NCBI RefSeq assembly: GCF_043290135.1
Contig: NC_134704.1
Span: forward strand, 9,481,501 to 9,545,500
Direction of reading: 5' to 3'
Length of the DNA: 64,000 bases
Origin: Rhipicephalus microplus
Taxonomy: Eukaryota; Arthropoda; Arachnida; Ixodida; Ixodidae
In this document: positions 1 through 9,941 of the stretch, one piece after another
How the letters are laid out: the number at the start of each line of letters is the position of its first letter
How positions within the stretch are numbered: position 1 is the stretch's first letter
Position numbers and translations under genes: made by a program
Notes under the pieces: model-generated
Seen by the model: only the letters and a program-made list of their open reading frames with translations
Told to the model about the DNA's origin: nothing
Database searches by the model: none

Positions 1-475
1 TTTATGCTGAAAAAAAAAGGACATGAAGACAAAGACGGACCTGAAACATGTTCATAGACCGGTGAAAAAAGTAACATGTCTCACAATTTGTTTTCATCAT
101 AAAATCAAGATAAAAAAGTTGTCCCGGTATCTGCATGGTAACCTGCAAATGTCGTCGAAAGACGATAGTCTTGCGTCTGGACAGATTGAACAAAACGTTT
201 ATTTGATGTTCTGCGCAAGAAAATCGGCGAATAGTATTCTGGAGGCACTGCGTTAGAGCACCTCGAGCGTGCAGCGGAGGCGAACGAGCGCATCAAGTCA
301 TGTCATACGCAAGACATGAGCGCTATCTGCCAGTTATCTTGGAAAACGAAACGCGTGGTTCTGAGATGGGCATGTGTGCCCGTCTCAGAAGTGATAAGGT
401 GTGGAATTCAAGGCGACGGGTAGGTGCCACCACCGTGTCGTCTTAGCAAAGCGTTGGAAACACTTCCCTTTTCGT
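1..475. other. No recognisable feature
   Basis: Mixed-composition sequence. The short open frames on both strands lack recognisable domains and look like chance ORFs. No repeat or RNA gene was recognised. Confidence 0.5.
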
Positions 476-487
476 GCAAGCGTTGCA

Positions 488-722
488 TGGTCTAGTGGCT
501 AAGGTACTCGGCTGCTGACCCGCAGGTCGCGGCTTTGATTCCCGGCTGCGGCGGCTGCATTTTCGATGGAGGCGAAAATGTTGGAGGCCCGTGTACTCAG
601 ATTTGGGTGCACGTTAAAAAACCCCAGGTGGTCAAAATTTCCGGAGCCCTCCACTACGGCGTCTCTCATATTCAAATGGTGGTTTTGGGACGTTAAACCC
701 CACAAATCAATCAATCAAATCA
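488..722 (+). mobile_element. tRNA-derived SINE (tick Ruka-like), full length, with TSD
   Basis: The head carries a pol III A-box-like stretch (TGGTCTAGTGGCTAAGG) and a degenerate B box (GCTTTGATTCCC). A tRNA-unrelated body follows (GATTTGGGTGCACGTTAAA, then GGCGTCTCTCAT) and ends in an (AATC)n tail. The same body recurs in this window near 24.4, 29.0, 37.2, 53.5, 57.1, 59.4 and 59.7 kb. The 12-mer GCAAGCGTTGCA flanks the element exactly at 476-487 and 723-734 and is read as the target-site duplication. Resemblance to the tick SINE Ruka is from memory of that family; the repeat structure itself is directly visible. It encodes no protein and would depend on a LINE for mobilisation. Confidence 0.88.
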
Positions 723-734
723 GCAAGCGTTGCA

Positions 735-2425
735 AGGTCAGCGCCGCGTGATAAATGCTACGGTCCTAAGAATAATTTATGTATGCCTTCTGTAGTAAAA
801 GACGCACATAGAAAATTTATGCGTGTTGGTATGGTGCCTCAGATATGCGCGATAATTGCTTTTCAATTGAAAATCGCACAAGTATGAACACTGAACAACA
901 TTGGTGGGCGCTGCGGATGGGGTCGGCCGTTTCGGGTATTCGCTGATGCCGTTGAAAGTGCCCGGTACCTTTAAGGGTGGACGGACGGACTTCCAGACAG
1001 ACCAAAATTTTTGCGTAGAAGGTCGTCAAGAAAGACTATCGTCTTTAAAAAAGGCATGCAGAATATTTCGTACATGAATTTCAGCAACTTTGCCTTCTCT
1101 CAATCACTGGATAATTGGAGGTCTGCCGGATACACCAAAACTCCTTGCCTTGTATATTCTGCGAATCAATCAATAGCGCTGCTCCCGTTCTCGAAGAGTG
1201 CATGCTCCAAAGACCAGCATCGTTCAGAGAGCTTACAGAAACGCTTCAGCGAAGGACATGAAGAGCACACCGTTTTCTTCATACGCTCTCGGGTTAACAA
1301 CTGCCAAACATCCGAAACACTGAAAAAAAAAAATCATTTAAGTTTAAGAACGTGAGGAGGCGCCGCTGCATGTTTCAGTGCCTTTACCGAGATGCACTTA
1401 GAGGAGCGCTCTGCGCTTCAAACAAGATTAGCGCCCGATAATAAGCAAATAGATGCACAAAAACAAGCGTATGTACAGTATCAGTATTTCCCAGTGTGAG
1501 TCTCTGCTGTTGCTTTATTTTTCTCTGTCTCTCGTGAACATCGTCGTTGTGAAATGAAGTTAAATGTCGATCGAAAGTGGCTTTACGCAGTGCACGGCGC
1601 GTTTCACGGAGGTTTAAAATTCGTGCGGCTTCTAAAAAAAAAAAAGCGAAGCTTCCACTATCTTGCGCAATGCCCTAAACAGCGAAGTTCAACGAATTCA
1701 ATATGGTTGCTTCTAGGTTGTTCCTAGCATTTGGCCAGGTTCTTTCTGGGTTGCGTCTGAGCACACACGGCTTCTAGTCAAGCCACAGACTGTCGCAGAC
1801 GCGACACGTGTTTCGAAACTTTAGAAACAGAAATTCCCGCTCACACCAAGCGTTGGCACCTCTCATAGACCTATACGGGCACCTAGTAGTTCACGTAGGG
1901 TTTCCATTGCATCGGGGTTTTCTCGCAGTCGCTGTTAGCTTTTTCGTTCTCTGATGTTCTCTAGTTGTACGTTTTGCTGAACCACTGGGTAGAGATGTTC
2001 CAGCGAAGCTGAAACGCACGGTGTTTATGACTGGGGTTACTGTTTACACAATTTTTTTCTCAATTACTGGATACGTCTGTGTAGGATTCTCTGTTCTGTT
2101 CTGTTCCAACTGTTTTGCTGTGGAGAGGTTGAGGTCCATATTGCCTCGGCTACTTCATATCATTACGTTCTGCAGCGAAAAAAAAAAGAATAATACTGAA
2201 TGGTACCCAAAAATAAACAATTCGAAAAAAAACTTAAGAGCACACTGGAACCAGTTCAAATATTGTGTCAATGCACAGTTTGCTTACAGCAGTTCACACT
2301 GCCAAACTGTTCACAAGCACACCTCTTTTTTTTACTGTCAGTATATGCACTAACACGTTTCTTATATATCAATCCCTGGCTGTCTAACACAGGCGCTTAT
2401 CCAGTCGAGTCTCCACTAAGAAGCC
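735..2425. other. Unrecognised intergenic sequence
   Basis: About 1.7 kb without a supported gene. It contains several A-rich runs. The open frames at 1011-1355 and 2021-2353 (plus) have no recognisable domain or biased composition and were not called. Confidence 0.5.
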
Positions 2426-2427
2426 TG

Positions 2428-2935
2428 TCAGGAAGACGTTTCCTTTTTCTGAAGATGCATCTCAGGCCATGATCCAAGTAATTTCTTTAATGTGAGGGGC
2501 CGCCTGTCCAAACGTCCTAATTCGTTCCTTAAGTTTTCTCTTTCATTCGCGTATTTAACGCACTCCAAAAGAATATGGCGAACATTTCCTTCTGCATGAC
2601 CACAATGGCACTCTGGGAAGTTGGATTGATGTATTTTGTGCAGAAAGCTGTTTGTGTATGCTACATCCAAGCGAAGTCTGAGGAATAATGTCTCTAAGTG
2701 TCGTGGGAGATCTGTCGCTATGAAAAATTTTCTCTGTGGATTAGCATCATAAAGTACTGATTACTTTGATTTAGGGCTATCGGACCACGTCTCCCTCGAA
2801 CAATGCTTAGATCCTTGCGTTACAAAATTTCAGATATTCACCCCAGACATAGCGATTGCGTGATCCCGTCCTTGGTTCACTGCTTTCTTGGCGAGGCTCT
2901 CAGCCTCGCCTCATTTGGTACTTGCCACCCATCTG
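2428..2935 (-). pseudogene. 3' remnant of an I-group (RNase H-bearing) LINE ORF2
   Basis: Reading the minus strand from about 2935 gives the end of an RNase H-like domain (residues AESLAKKAVNQGRDHAIAMS), then in-frame stops, then a second open stretch at 2670-2428. That stretch holds the Cys/His signature found at the extreme C terminus of RNase H-bearing LINEs (CHCGHAEGNVRHILLEC). No RT or endonuclease is visible upstream, so this is a 5'-truncated or heavily decayed copy. Its C-terminal motif resembles that of the elements at 9.7-15.2 kb and 50.8-51.5 kb but is clearly divergent. It cannot encode a functional product. Confidence 0.7.
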
Positions 2936-3370
2936 TTGTCTCACACTAGTTTATTGGACCAGCATAGTAGCCACTCCATTTCTGTGGCACATACAAGTTC
3001 ATGATATTTTTTACACACAATCGTAAGAAGCAAAGTTTTTACGGCTGTCTTAAACATATATGCTGTTAAAGAAGAAGCAGTTTGCTGGATTTCACATTGC
3101 TGAACTGGCACGCCCAATTTTCTACTATTCACTGAGACCCTGCGCTTTTCGACCGCTAAAGAAACTCTGTTACTTTCTTCCCAGTTACTGGCATGATTCA
3201 CGACTGGCTAGGTGAAAATATCTTTGTATTTTGAATGTACACCAATATTTTGCATATGAAAGCAGGAATGTTCATAGCAACAACAAGATAAATAATAAAA
3301 TAATATTATTTGAAGGGCTGGCTCAGTAACAGTCACGTTGCAAAATATCGAAAGCGCGAGAGAAAGTGCA
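2936..3370. other. No recognisable feature
   Basis: A short open frame lies antisense at 3201-2941 without recognisable motifs. It may include decayed upstream LINE sequence, but no domain could be read. Confidence 0.4.
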
Positions 3371-3400
3371 TTCAGTTCAGTTCAGTTCAGTTCAGTTCAG
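3371..3400 (-). repeat. (TTCAG)6 tail of the CR1-like LINE
   Basis: Six perfect TTCAG units. On the element strand this is (CTGAA)n directly after the 3' UTR, the short tandem 3' terminus typical of CR1/L2-group LINEs that prime on their own 3' repeats. Confidence 0.85.
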
Positions 3401-3719
3401 TTTATTCAATCATTCAAAATACAAAATTCGTAGAGTGTAGTATGCAGACGAGGGTCCCAAAGTCAAGCGACTGCAGGGGGACCCTCGGTTAAATATAACA
3501 ATAAAATGATTAATTAAAACAGCACGTAAAATACGCAACACAAAGAAAAATAAACAGTGAACTTACATAAAATAACATCAAGTAAACAAAACAGGCAGTC
3601 AGAATGCGACACAAGAACAATATTAATAAGATTATATAAGTAAAACATAATCACGCCAAAAAGCAATAACGTAAATTTGCAAAGACTTTCCCATTTCATG
3701 CCCGGATACCAAGAATCGT

Positions 3720-6590
3720 TTAGTAATCATCGTTGTCAACATAGTTATGCAAGATGAAGTTTTTAAGATCACGTTTGAATGCATGAAAAGATGATGATGA
3801 TTTTAGTGTATAGGGCAGGTTATTCCACAATTTGATGACCGCGAAGGCGGACGTCATTTTGCCATAATTGGTGTTACATTTAGGTAAAAGGAAGTTGTGA
3901 CTGTGGGCGAATCTAGTGCTATTGGTGTTAGTGAGTAAACTAGCATCGATTAAATCAAACACAAGCTGTTTGTTAAGTTGTTTATATAACAATGTGATTA
4001 AGTGAAATTTAAATAAGCCAGACACAGTAAGAATACAGTTAGCCTGAAAGAGTGGGGTAGCATTAGAATAAGATGAACTGTTGGTAATAATGCGCATGGC
4101 CTGATTCTGAATGTGCTGTACAGACGAAATATGAATGTTATATGTATTTCCCCATGATGTAATGCCATAGGTGATGTGACTATGTATGAAGGCAAAGTAT
4201 AAAGACAATAAGGCTTCAAGTGAAAAAAAAGGACGAGATTTGATGAGTGATCTTATACCAAATGCTGTTTTTTGTTTAACGTAAAGAATATGATTGGTGA
4301 ACTTTAAATGAGGGCCCAATTTTATGCCCAGAAAACACACACAGACGCAGGAATGAAATGATTGTCAATGAACACTTGTGGAATGAAAGGTAGCATTTTT
4401 TGTGATGTTTTAAAAACCATGAATTGAGTTTTGAGCGGGTTTAAAATTAAGTTGTTTAGGCGACACCATTCAACGACATTAGTCAGTTCCTTGTTCAACA
4501 TATTGATCAGAGTAGGTAATGATTGATGCGAGATGGAAATGGTCGTATCATCAGCGTAAAGAATAACTTTAGAATCTCCAAGGCAGTCAGGCAAATCATT
4601 AATATAGATACAAAACAGTAAGGGTCCAAGAATAGAACCCTGTGGGACCCCTTGATTAATTATTTTAACATTAGAATAAACGCCCCCAATGCAGACTGAT
4701 TGTTCACGATCAAGAAGGTAGTTTTTTTATGAAGGTCAAGGATGGGCCAGTGATACCCAAGGACTCTAATTTGCTAAATAAAATATTATGACTAATAGTA
4801 TCAAAGGCTTTCGTGAAATCAAGAAATACAGACCCTGTGAAATTACCGTTGTCGATGGACGTTTTCAAGAAATCGGTTAATGATAGCAATGCTAAATTCG
4901 TAGAACTACCAGCCCGGAAACCAAATTGACAAGGCTTTAGCAGACTAAATTTATTGAGGTACTTATTAATACGTTTCACAAATAATTTTTCAATAAGTTT
5001 GCTGATGGAAGACAAAATAGAAATAGGGCGGTAGTTACGGACATCTGTCGTATCACCTTTTTTGTATACTGGGATTAACTTGGCTTTTTTCAGTGAGCTC
5101 GGAAATATACCTTGTTTGAAAATGACATTAATTATATTGCTTAGGACTTCTGAGATGTCTGGAGCAGCAAGTTTTAAATGAAACGCCGATACATTGTCTA
5201 GTCCAGCGCTACAGTTTTTTAGACTCAGGATTGTAGAATAGACTTCGTCAATGGTAACAGGAAATAGAAAGAATGAATGGATACAGCGGGTAAGGGTGTA
5301 CGAGGATACTTTGGGCCTATCATTGTATACTTCATAAAAGTAATTACTAAAAGACTCAGCTATGTCAGAGGACTCAGTACAGATTTGCTGTTTATACCTA
5401 ATTTTATCAATGACATTACTAACCTGAGGTCTGTTTAAGAAGTCATTGAAAAGTTTCCATTTTTTCTTTGGGTCATTTCTTACTTTACAGAATTCTTTTT
5501 GGTAATAAAGTCGTTTTGATTTTTTCAGCAGTTTATTCAACATCTTACTATAATTTTTATACCTAAGTCTCAAAGTCACATTAAATGGCTGTTTTTTTGT
5601 TTTCCTGTAGAGATTATCTTTTTTCCGCATACTAGTTAACAAGCCTTGAGTTAGCCAGGGATTACGTTGAAACCTATATACTTTCTTGCATTTAACAGTT
5701 TTAGTGTTTGCATGCACAGCTTTAAGAAATAGGGAGCAGAAGTTGCCTAGTGCTTCTTCAGGATTTTCTAAGGTGCTAATGGAAGACCACTCAGAGCCTT
5801 TAATTGCCTTGATAAAGTTTTCCTGATCGAAGGTTGACGTGAAATGGCACGTGTTAAGGCGAGGTAGATTTACGGCGAAAGTTACAAAGACAGGATGATG
5901 ATCAGTGATGCACACGTCAATGACTCCTGCGCTAGGGGTTGGCGAAAAATTGCTTAATACGTGGTCAATGAGCGTGCTTGTTCCAGTGGGTGAAAATCGA
6001 GTAGGGGATGAAATTAAGGATTCAAGCCCGAAGCCAAGAAAACAATCACTATATGCTATGGTGGTGCTGTTATCTGTATCCATTAGGTTGATGCTGATAT
6101 CGCCAACCAAAACAACTTGCTTATATTCTGCGGTGATAATGTCGAGTACAGCAGCTAAATTATGTAGAAAATGCGGAATAGATGAAGATGGAGAACGGTA
6201 AATGCATGCAATGATCACTTTATTTAGATTAACAGAGGTGGGGAGGGCAGCCTCGATCCATACAGATTCACAGTTCGGAATATTCAAAGATAGGTCTGTC
6301 CTGCGCTTGTACTTTATCTCGGGTGATATAAATATGGCCGATCCGCCGTAGCGACCCGAATCGCGGTGACAATATTCAGAGTTAAACGATCGAAATCCGT
6401 ACAGATTGCCATCACAAGATCCTAGCCATGTTTCCGTAATACATAAAAATGGAAAGGAATGACAGAGTAAGTCAGTGAATCCAATAATGTTATCGTAGTT
6501 TTTTGGCAAACTACGCGCATTGATGTGCAGCAATGAACAAGTAGAATTAGCAAGGAGGGATTTAGTTTCCTCGAAAGGAAGCAATGACAT
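3720..6590 (-). pseudogene. CR1/L2-like LINE ORF2: endonuclease-reverse transcriptase, frameshifted
   Basis: ORF2 starts at ATG 6590. Residues ~18-235 form an APE-like endonuclease: HINARS (Asn24), ITETWL (Glu53), YRSP, and TDHHPV near 231. The usual GDFN/GDIN motif reads GDIS at 163-166, so the catalytic-type Asn is Ser. The RT follows: YRPIS, FLDFTKAFD, GVPQGSILGPLLF and an intact YADDT. Two frame changes interrupt the C-terminal half: a T7 run at 4722-4728 (A7 on the coding strand) adds one base, and an (AC)n run at 4335-4343 behaves as one extra dinucleotide. Together they restore the starting frame, so 4340-3720 is in phase with 6590-4710. The family nicks target DNA and reverse-transcribes its own RNA. 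As read this copy is inactive, unless the indels are assembly errors. Confidence 0.88.
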
Positions 6591-6644
6591 GATGATACAC
6601 GACGAAAGCTATGAGGTGGGAAAAGCGAACCGAATTTGTCAACG

Positions 6645-7377
6645 TCACGTGAATAAGTTGAGATCAGATTCCGTATTAATCCAAAATACCCTGCTGTCCT
6701 CTGTCTTGCGGGCCTTGATATGACAATTCTCTGTCCAGAGGAACCGCCATTTCCTTTCCTTTTTTAGAACAAGCGCTTTACTAAACAGCTTTTTATTGGC
6801 AATGGTAAGATGTTCATTGACAAAGACTGGATTGTCATTACTTCCGGATAGTCCTAACTGGGAAGCACGCAGTCGCGCCTTACGCGCTTTGCGAAGGAAC
6901 TCGTTTTTTCTTCTCGCGTGAACAAAAGCGCGCGATGATGCACTTATCAGTTGTTTTACTGGCGATGCGATGAACTGCATCAATATCTGTCGATGAAATA
7001 GGACATTCAATCACTTGTCCAATGGTTTTCAAAATCACAGCACAGTCCTCGCCTTGTGTACATGGAACACCTTTGATTTCAATGTTATTGAGCCTACTGT
7101 ATTGCTCCATATCTGCAATCTTTTTGGTTAACTCGTCATTTTCTGCCCTCAGTGTTTTGTTTGACTGCACCAGCTCATCTACAGATTTGCGCACTGAATC
7201 ATATTGGTCATTGATGAAACGAACACTATCGGCAAGTGCAGAAAGATTGCCTAGTCCCTGATCTTCTAATTTTTTCGATATTTTAGACACAAGATCATCA
7301 ACAAGATTGTCAAGTTTAGCATGAAGCAGGGACTCAAGGTGCTCGATTTTCTTAGCAAGTTCGGTGTTAGTAGGCAT
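6645..7377 (-). pseudogene. CR1/L2-like LINE ORF1: coiled-coil nucleic-acid-binding protein, frameshifted
   Basis: I place the start at the ATG at 7377 (MPTNTELAKK), because the upstream part of the open frame is hydrophobic and unlike the family. Residues ~1-90 form a heptad-rich coiled coil. The RRM/CTD-like signature (YSRLNNIEIKGVP) and a DIDAVHRI segment follow. The reading frame then shifts at a T6 run (6904-6909; A6 on the coding strand), where five bases would keep the frame. After the shift the C-terminal domain continues (VFVNEHLTIANKKLFSKA, then FLWTENCHIKARK) to 6645. The family binds element RNA as an oligomer and acts as a chaperone during integration. It lies upstream of ORF2 on one transcript. 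Confidence 0.82.
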
Positions 7378-7750
7378 AGTGTGCAAGCAAAACCAGAAGG
7401 CAACACTTATGAGCAGCAGCCGTATGTGAGTATGCAACACGAGCGGGGGTAATAGTACAAGAACCAACCTGTAGCGGAGAGAACAGATTCTTAGTAGACG
7501 TCCGAATCCTACGGCCGCTGCTCAAAAGTGGTTCGGGTGCACTGGGGACTTCCTTATATAACCTCCGATGAGGCCAGCGCAGGCGCAGGGGTGACCACGC
7601 GCCGTAGCGCTCCACGTGCGAATGACAGGTCGCTCAAGGTCGTACAAGACGATGATAGCGAGTCGATGTCGATCTTCCAGTAGCCACGTAGCGCAGGCGC
7701 CGAGAGCCACTTCTGGTAGCCACGTAGCGCCGGTGCAGTCAGGCACAGGG
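7378..7750 (-). promoter_or_regulatory. 5' UTR / likely internal promoter region of the CR1-like LINE
   Basis: GC-rich leader upstream of ORF1. Two imperfect 36-bp tandem units (7674-7709 and 7710-7745) share the core TAGCCACGTAGCGC. Tandem units in LINE 5' UTRs often carry the internal promoter; that function is inferred here. The outer boundary is not defined by a TSD. Confidence 0.5.
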
Positions 7751-8095
7751 GCATTGCACTATGATTGCTTTGTTTTACACCTTTTCGTCGCACTCAGGCT
7801 TAATCAATATGGAAATGAACACGCAAGAAGAACAAAATACAAAATGCCAGGTCTGCATTTTTTCTCGCACAGAAGAGATACATATTTAATAGCGTGCCGA
7901 AATAAAAGAAAGTTTGCATACTACAGAGCTTGTTGGTTCGCGTACTTAGAGTAGAAAAAGATTTGCCCGTGAAACTCTGTAAAGTGGGAACCACGCCACA
8001 TCGGGCACAAAACTTTCTCTGTCTGGATCTTGTAACTTTGTGGCAAAAGGCAATCCAGTGTAAATCTTGCCGCCGGCAAGAAAGTACCAATGCCA

Positions 8096-8098
<3 letters not shown>

Positions 8099-8180
<82 letters not shown>

Positions 8181-8211
8181 TTATTTATTTATTCATTTAT
8201 TTATTTATTTA
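8099..8211. repeat. (TA)n followed by (ATTT)n microsatellite
   Basis: About 76 bp of perfect TA repeat (8099-8174) passes directly into TTTA-type repeats with one interruption, ending near 8211. Open frames through it are low-complexity artefacts. Confidence 0.95.
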
Positions 8212-9740
8212 CTGCACTGCTCTTGTGCAAACAATAATTATTGATTCTTGGGCGGCCGTCATGAACTAAAGAAAATAGAGGGCTGTGAATACGGTGTCTA
8301 TTGTTGTTATGTTATGAGCATCTTTTTAATCTTGGGACTCGTTATCACGACTAAAGAGAAAGCAAGTATACTGACTTACAGAAAGCGGCTCTTATATGAC
8401 TGAACTATTATACTCTAAGTATTTGACACCTGCTTTGCTTAAGCCCGCCCTATGGAACTGAGAGCGTTCTATGGGATTTAGCGGGTGAAACAGGGCATGC
8501 TCCAAAGCAGGCCCAATAAGGAGAGAGAAAAACGGACGTCCCTCACAACGCTTAAAAACGCGTGGCCGTGGCGGCACAATAGAAAACGCACGCGCAGCCA
8601 GCGCCAAACGCGTTTAGCCAACACTCGGTACATTCGCGCCTGCGTGCTCGCGAAAGCACACGAGCCCGCTTAGTGAGCTCGGCATTCTTCTGGCAGGAAA
8701 TTTGTGCTGCGTGGTGTGCGGCTGCTGTGCGTCGTCGTTAATCTTTCTGCGAGATGCGCGTTTACGCATGGAAGACAAAGCGTTGCCCGTGCTGGAGGCG
8801 TGCTGCATGGGCGTGACAAATGGAAACTGTCCGCGGGCGCCGAATCAGACACCGGCTAATGAGCTGGCACAGCAGGCTGGCACAATTCTTGCACTCGGTG
8901 CGCTGCCACAACGTGCTGCGGATGTAGGTGCGGCCGTTGCGCCGAGACGTCCTGCCTAACTTCGGTGGTGGGAGCTTTGCGGTGAAATGGTATCATACCG
9001 TGGCTCTTTCTGTAGGCATATACCGCTTACAACATGAGGAGCAGTGCCACAAATTTAATATCTGCATCGTCAGGCCACACCCATTCTCGATTGCCGTCTT
9101 TGAAGCACACTTGCGCACTCCTATTGGACAAGATTGCTTCCCTATGTATATACCGGAATTCCGTATATCCATGTTGGAGGCAGCGGTCAAATGCTGCACC
9201 AGAGGGGTTAATCCTGCTCAAGTGTCTTGGCGGCTACGATCGGTCAACGCCTCCTTTATTTCTTTCAATACCAGTCCAAACGCACGCTTATCAACGGGAG
9301 ACGTCGGTTCGCCTTAATTCAAGGAATGGTCGAGCTGCGGCACTATATGAGAGGCCGCGCTGCTTATGTCACGCGTGCTTCCGTGCGCGTTCCCCCGGAG
9401 ATGCCATAGTCGTGTTTCGCATTCCAATATCATACGGCTGTCAGGTTTGTTCCTTCATGCGCCTTTTTTGTTGCTTGAAGCATTGCCACCACTGCATCCC
9501 AGCGTAGCGCATGTAGTAGCATTGCAGTGACGCTTCTCTATTGATTGCCCGCATAGCACCATGGAGGGCGACACGCTATCTCAAAACACCGTATCTTTCA
9601 CAAAACTAGCGTGACTACCAACACAGTGAACACGAAGAATTCAAGACACCGCCCCACGGATCTGTACACAACTGAAGAACAAACGATTTCGTATGATTTT
9701 CGTCGTGAGGCATTGCATGATGGGCTCTCTTCCTTACGAC
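8212..9740. other. Unrecognised sequence; CpG-rich patch
   Basis: No supported gene. Positions 8560-8960 are rich in CpG and GCGC, in contrast to the AT-rich surroundings, and could be an unmethylated regulatory patch or a decayed GC-rich repeat. The short overlapping ORFs on both strands have no recognisable domains. Confidence 0.4.
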
Positions 9741-9941
9741 TACAAGGAGGAGGAGGAGGAAGAATCAATAAAAGGGAGAAGGCAGGGAGGTTAACCAGAA
9801 AGACATCCGGTTGGCTACCCTACACTGGGCGATTAAGGAAGGGGACAAGAAAGACGAGAAAGAGGGAAGAGAGGGAAAGAAAAAAGGTTGAGGGAGAGAC
9901 TGACAGTAATTTCACTGCAGCGTGTAGAACTCCACCGCATG

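Larger units (their letters stand above)
3371..7750 (-). mobile_element. Nearly full-length CR1/L2-like non-LTR retrotransposon
   Basis: A two-ORF LINE in minus orientation. In element order it has a 5' UTR (about 7750-7378), ORF1 (7377-6645) with a coiled coil and an RNA-binding-like C-terminal domain, a 54-bp gap, and ORF2 (6590-3720) with an APE-type endonuclease, a reverse transcriptase and a CR1/L2-type C-terminal region. A 3' UTR follows, ending in (CTGAA)n on the element strand. There is no RNase H domain. The C terminus (LWNNLPYTLKSSSSFHAFKR) is typical of the CR1/L2/Daphne group. No clear TSD was found, and the 5' boundary is approximate. The three frame breaks all lie in a homopolymer or dinucleotide run. 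Confidence 0.85.

Noticed and set aside
6904..6909. Programmed frameshift in LINE ORF1
   Set aside because: The run is short, not a slippery heptamer in the right phase, and sister breaks in ORF2 are also in simple runs; an indel is simpler.
3371..7750. Target-site duplication for the CR1-like LINE
   Set aside because: GTGCA-like bases near both ends do not align in the right orientation; no convincing duplication.
9034..9507. 157-aa plus-strand ORF
   Set aside because: Cys-containing, but there is no motif pattern and it overlaps other open frames; likely chance.
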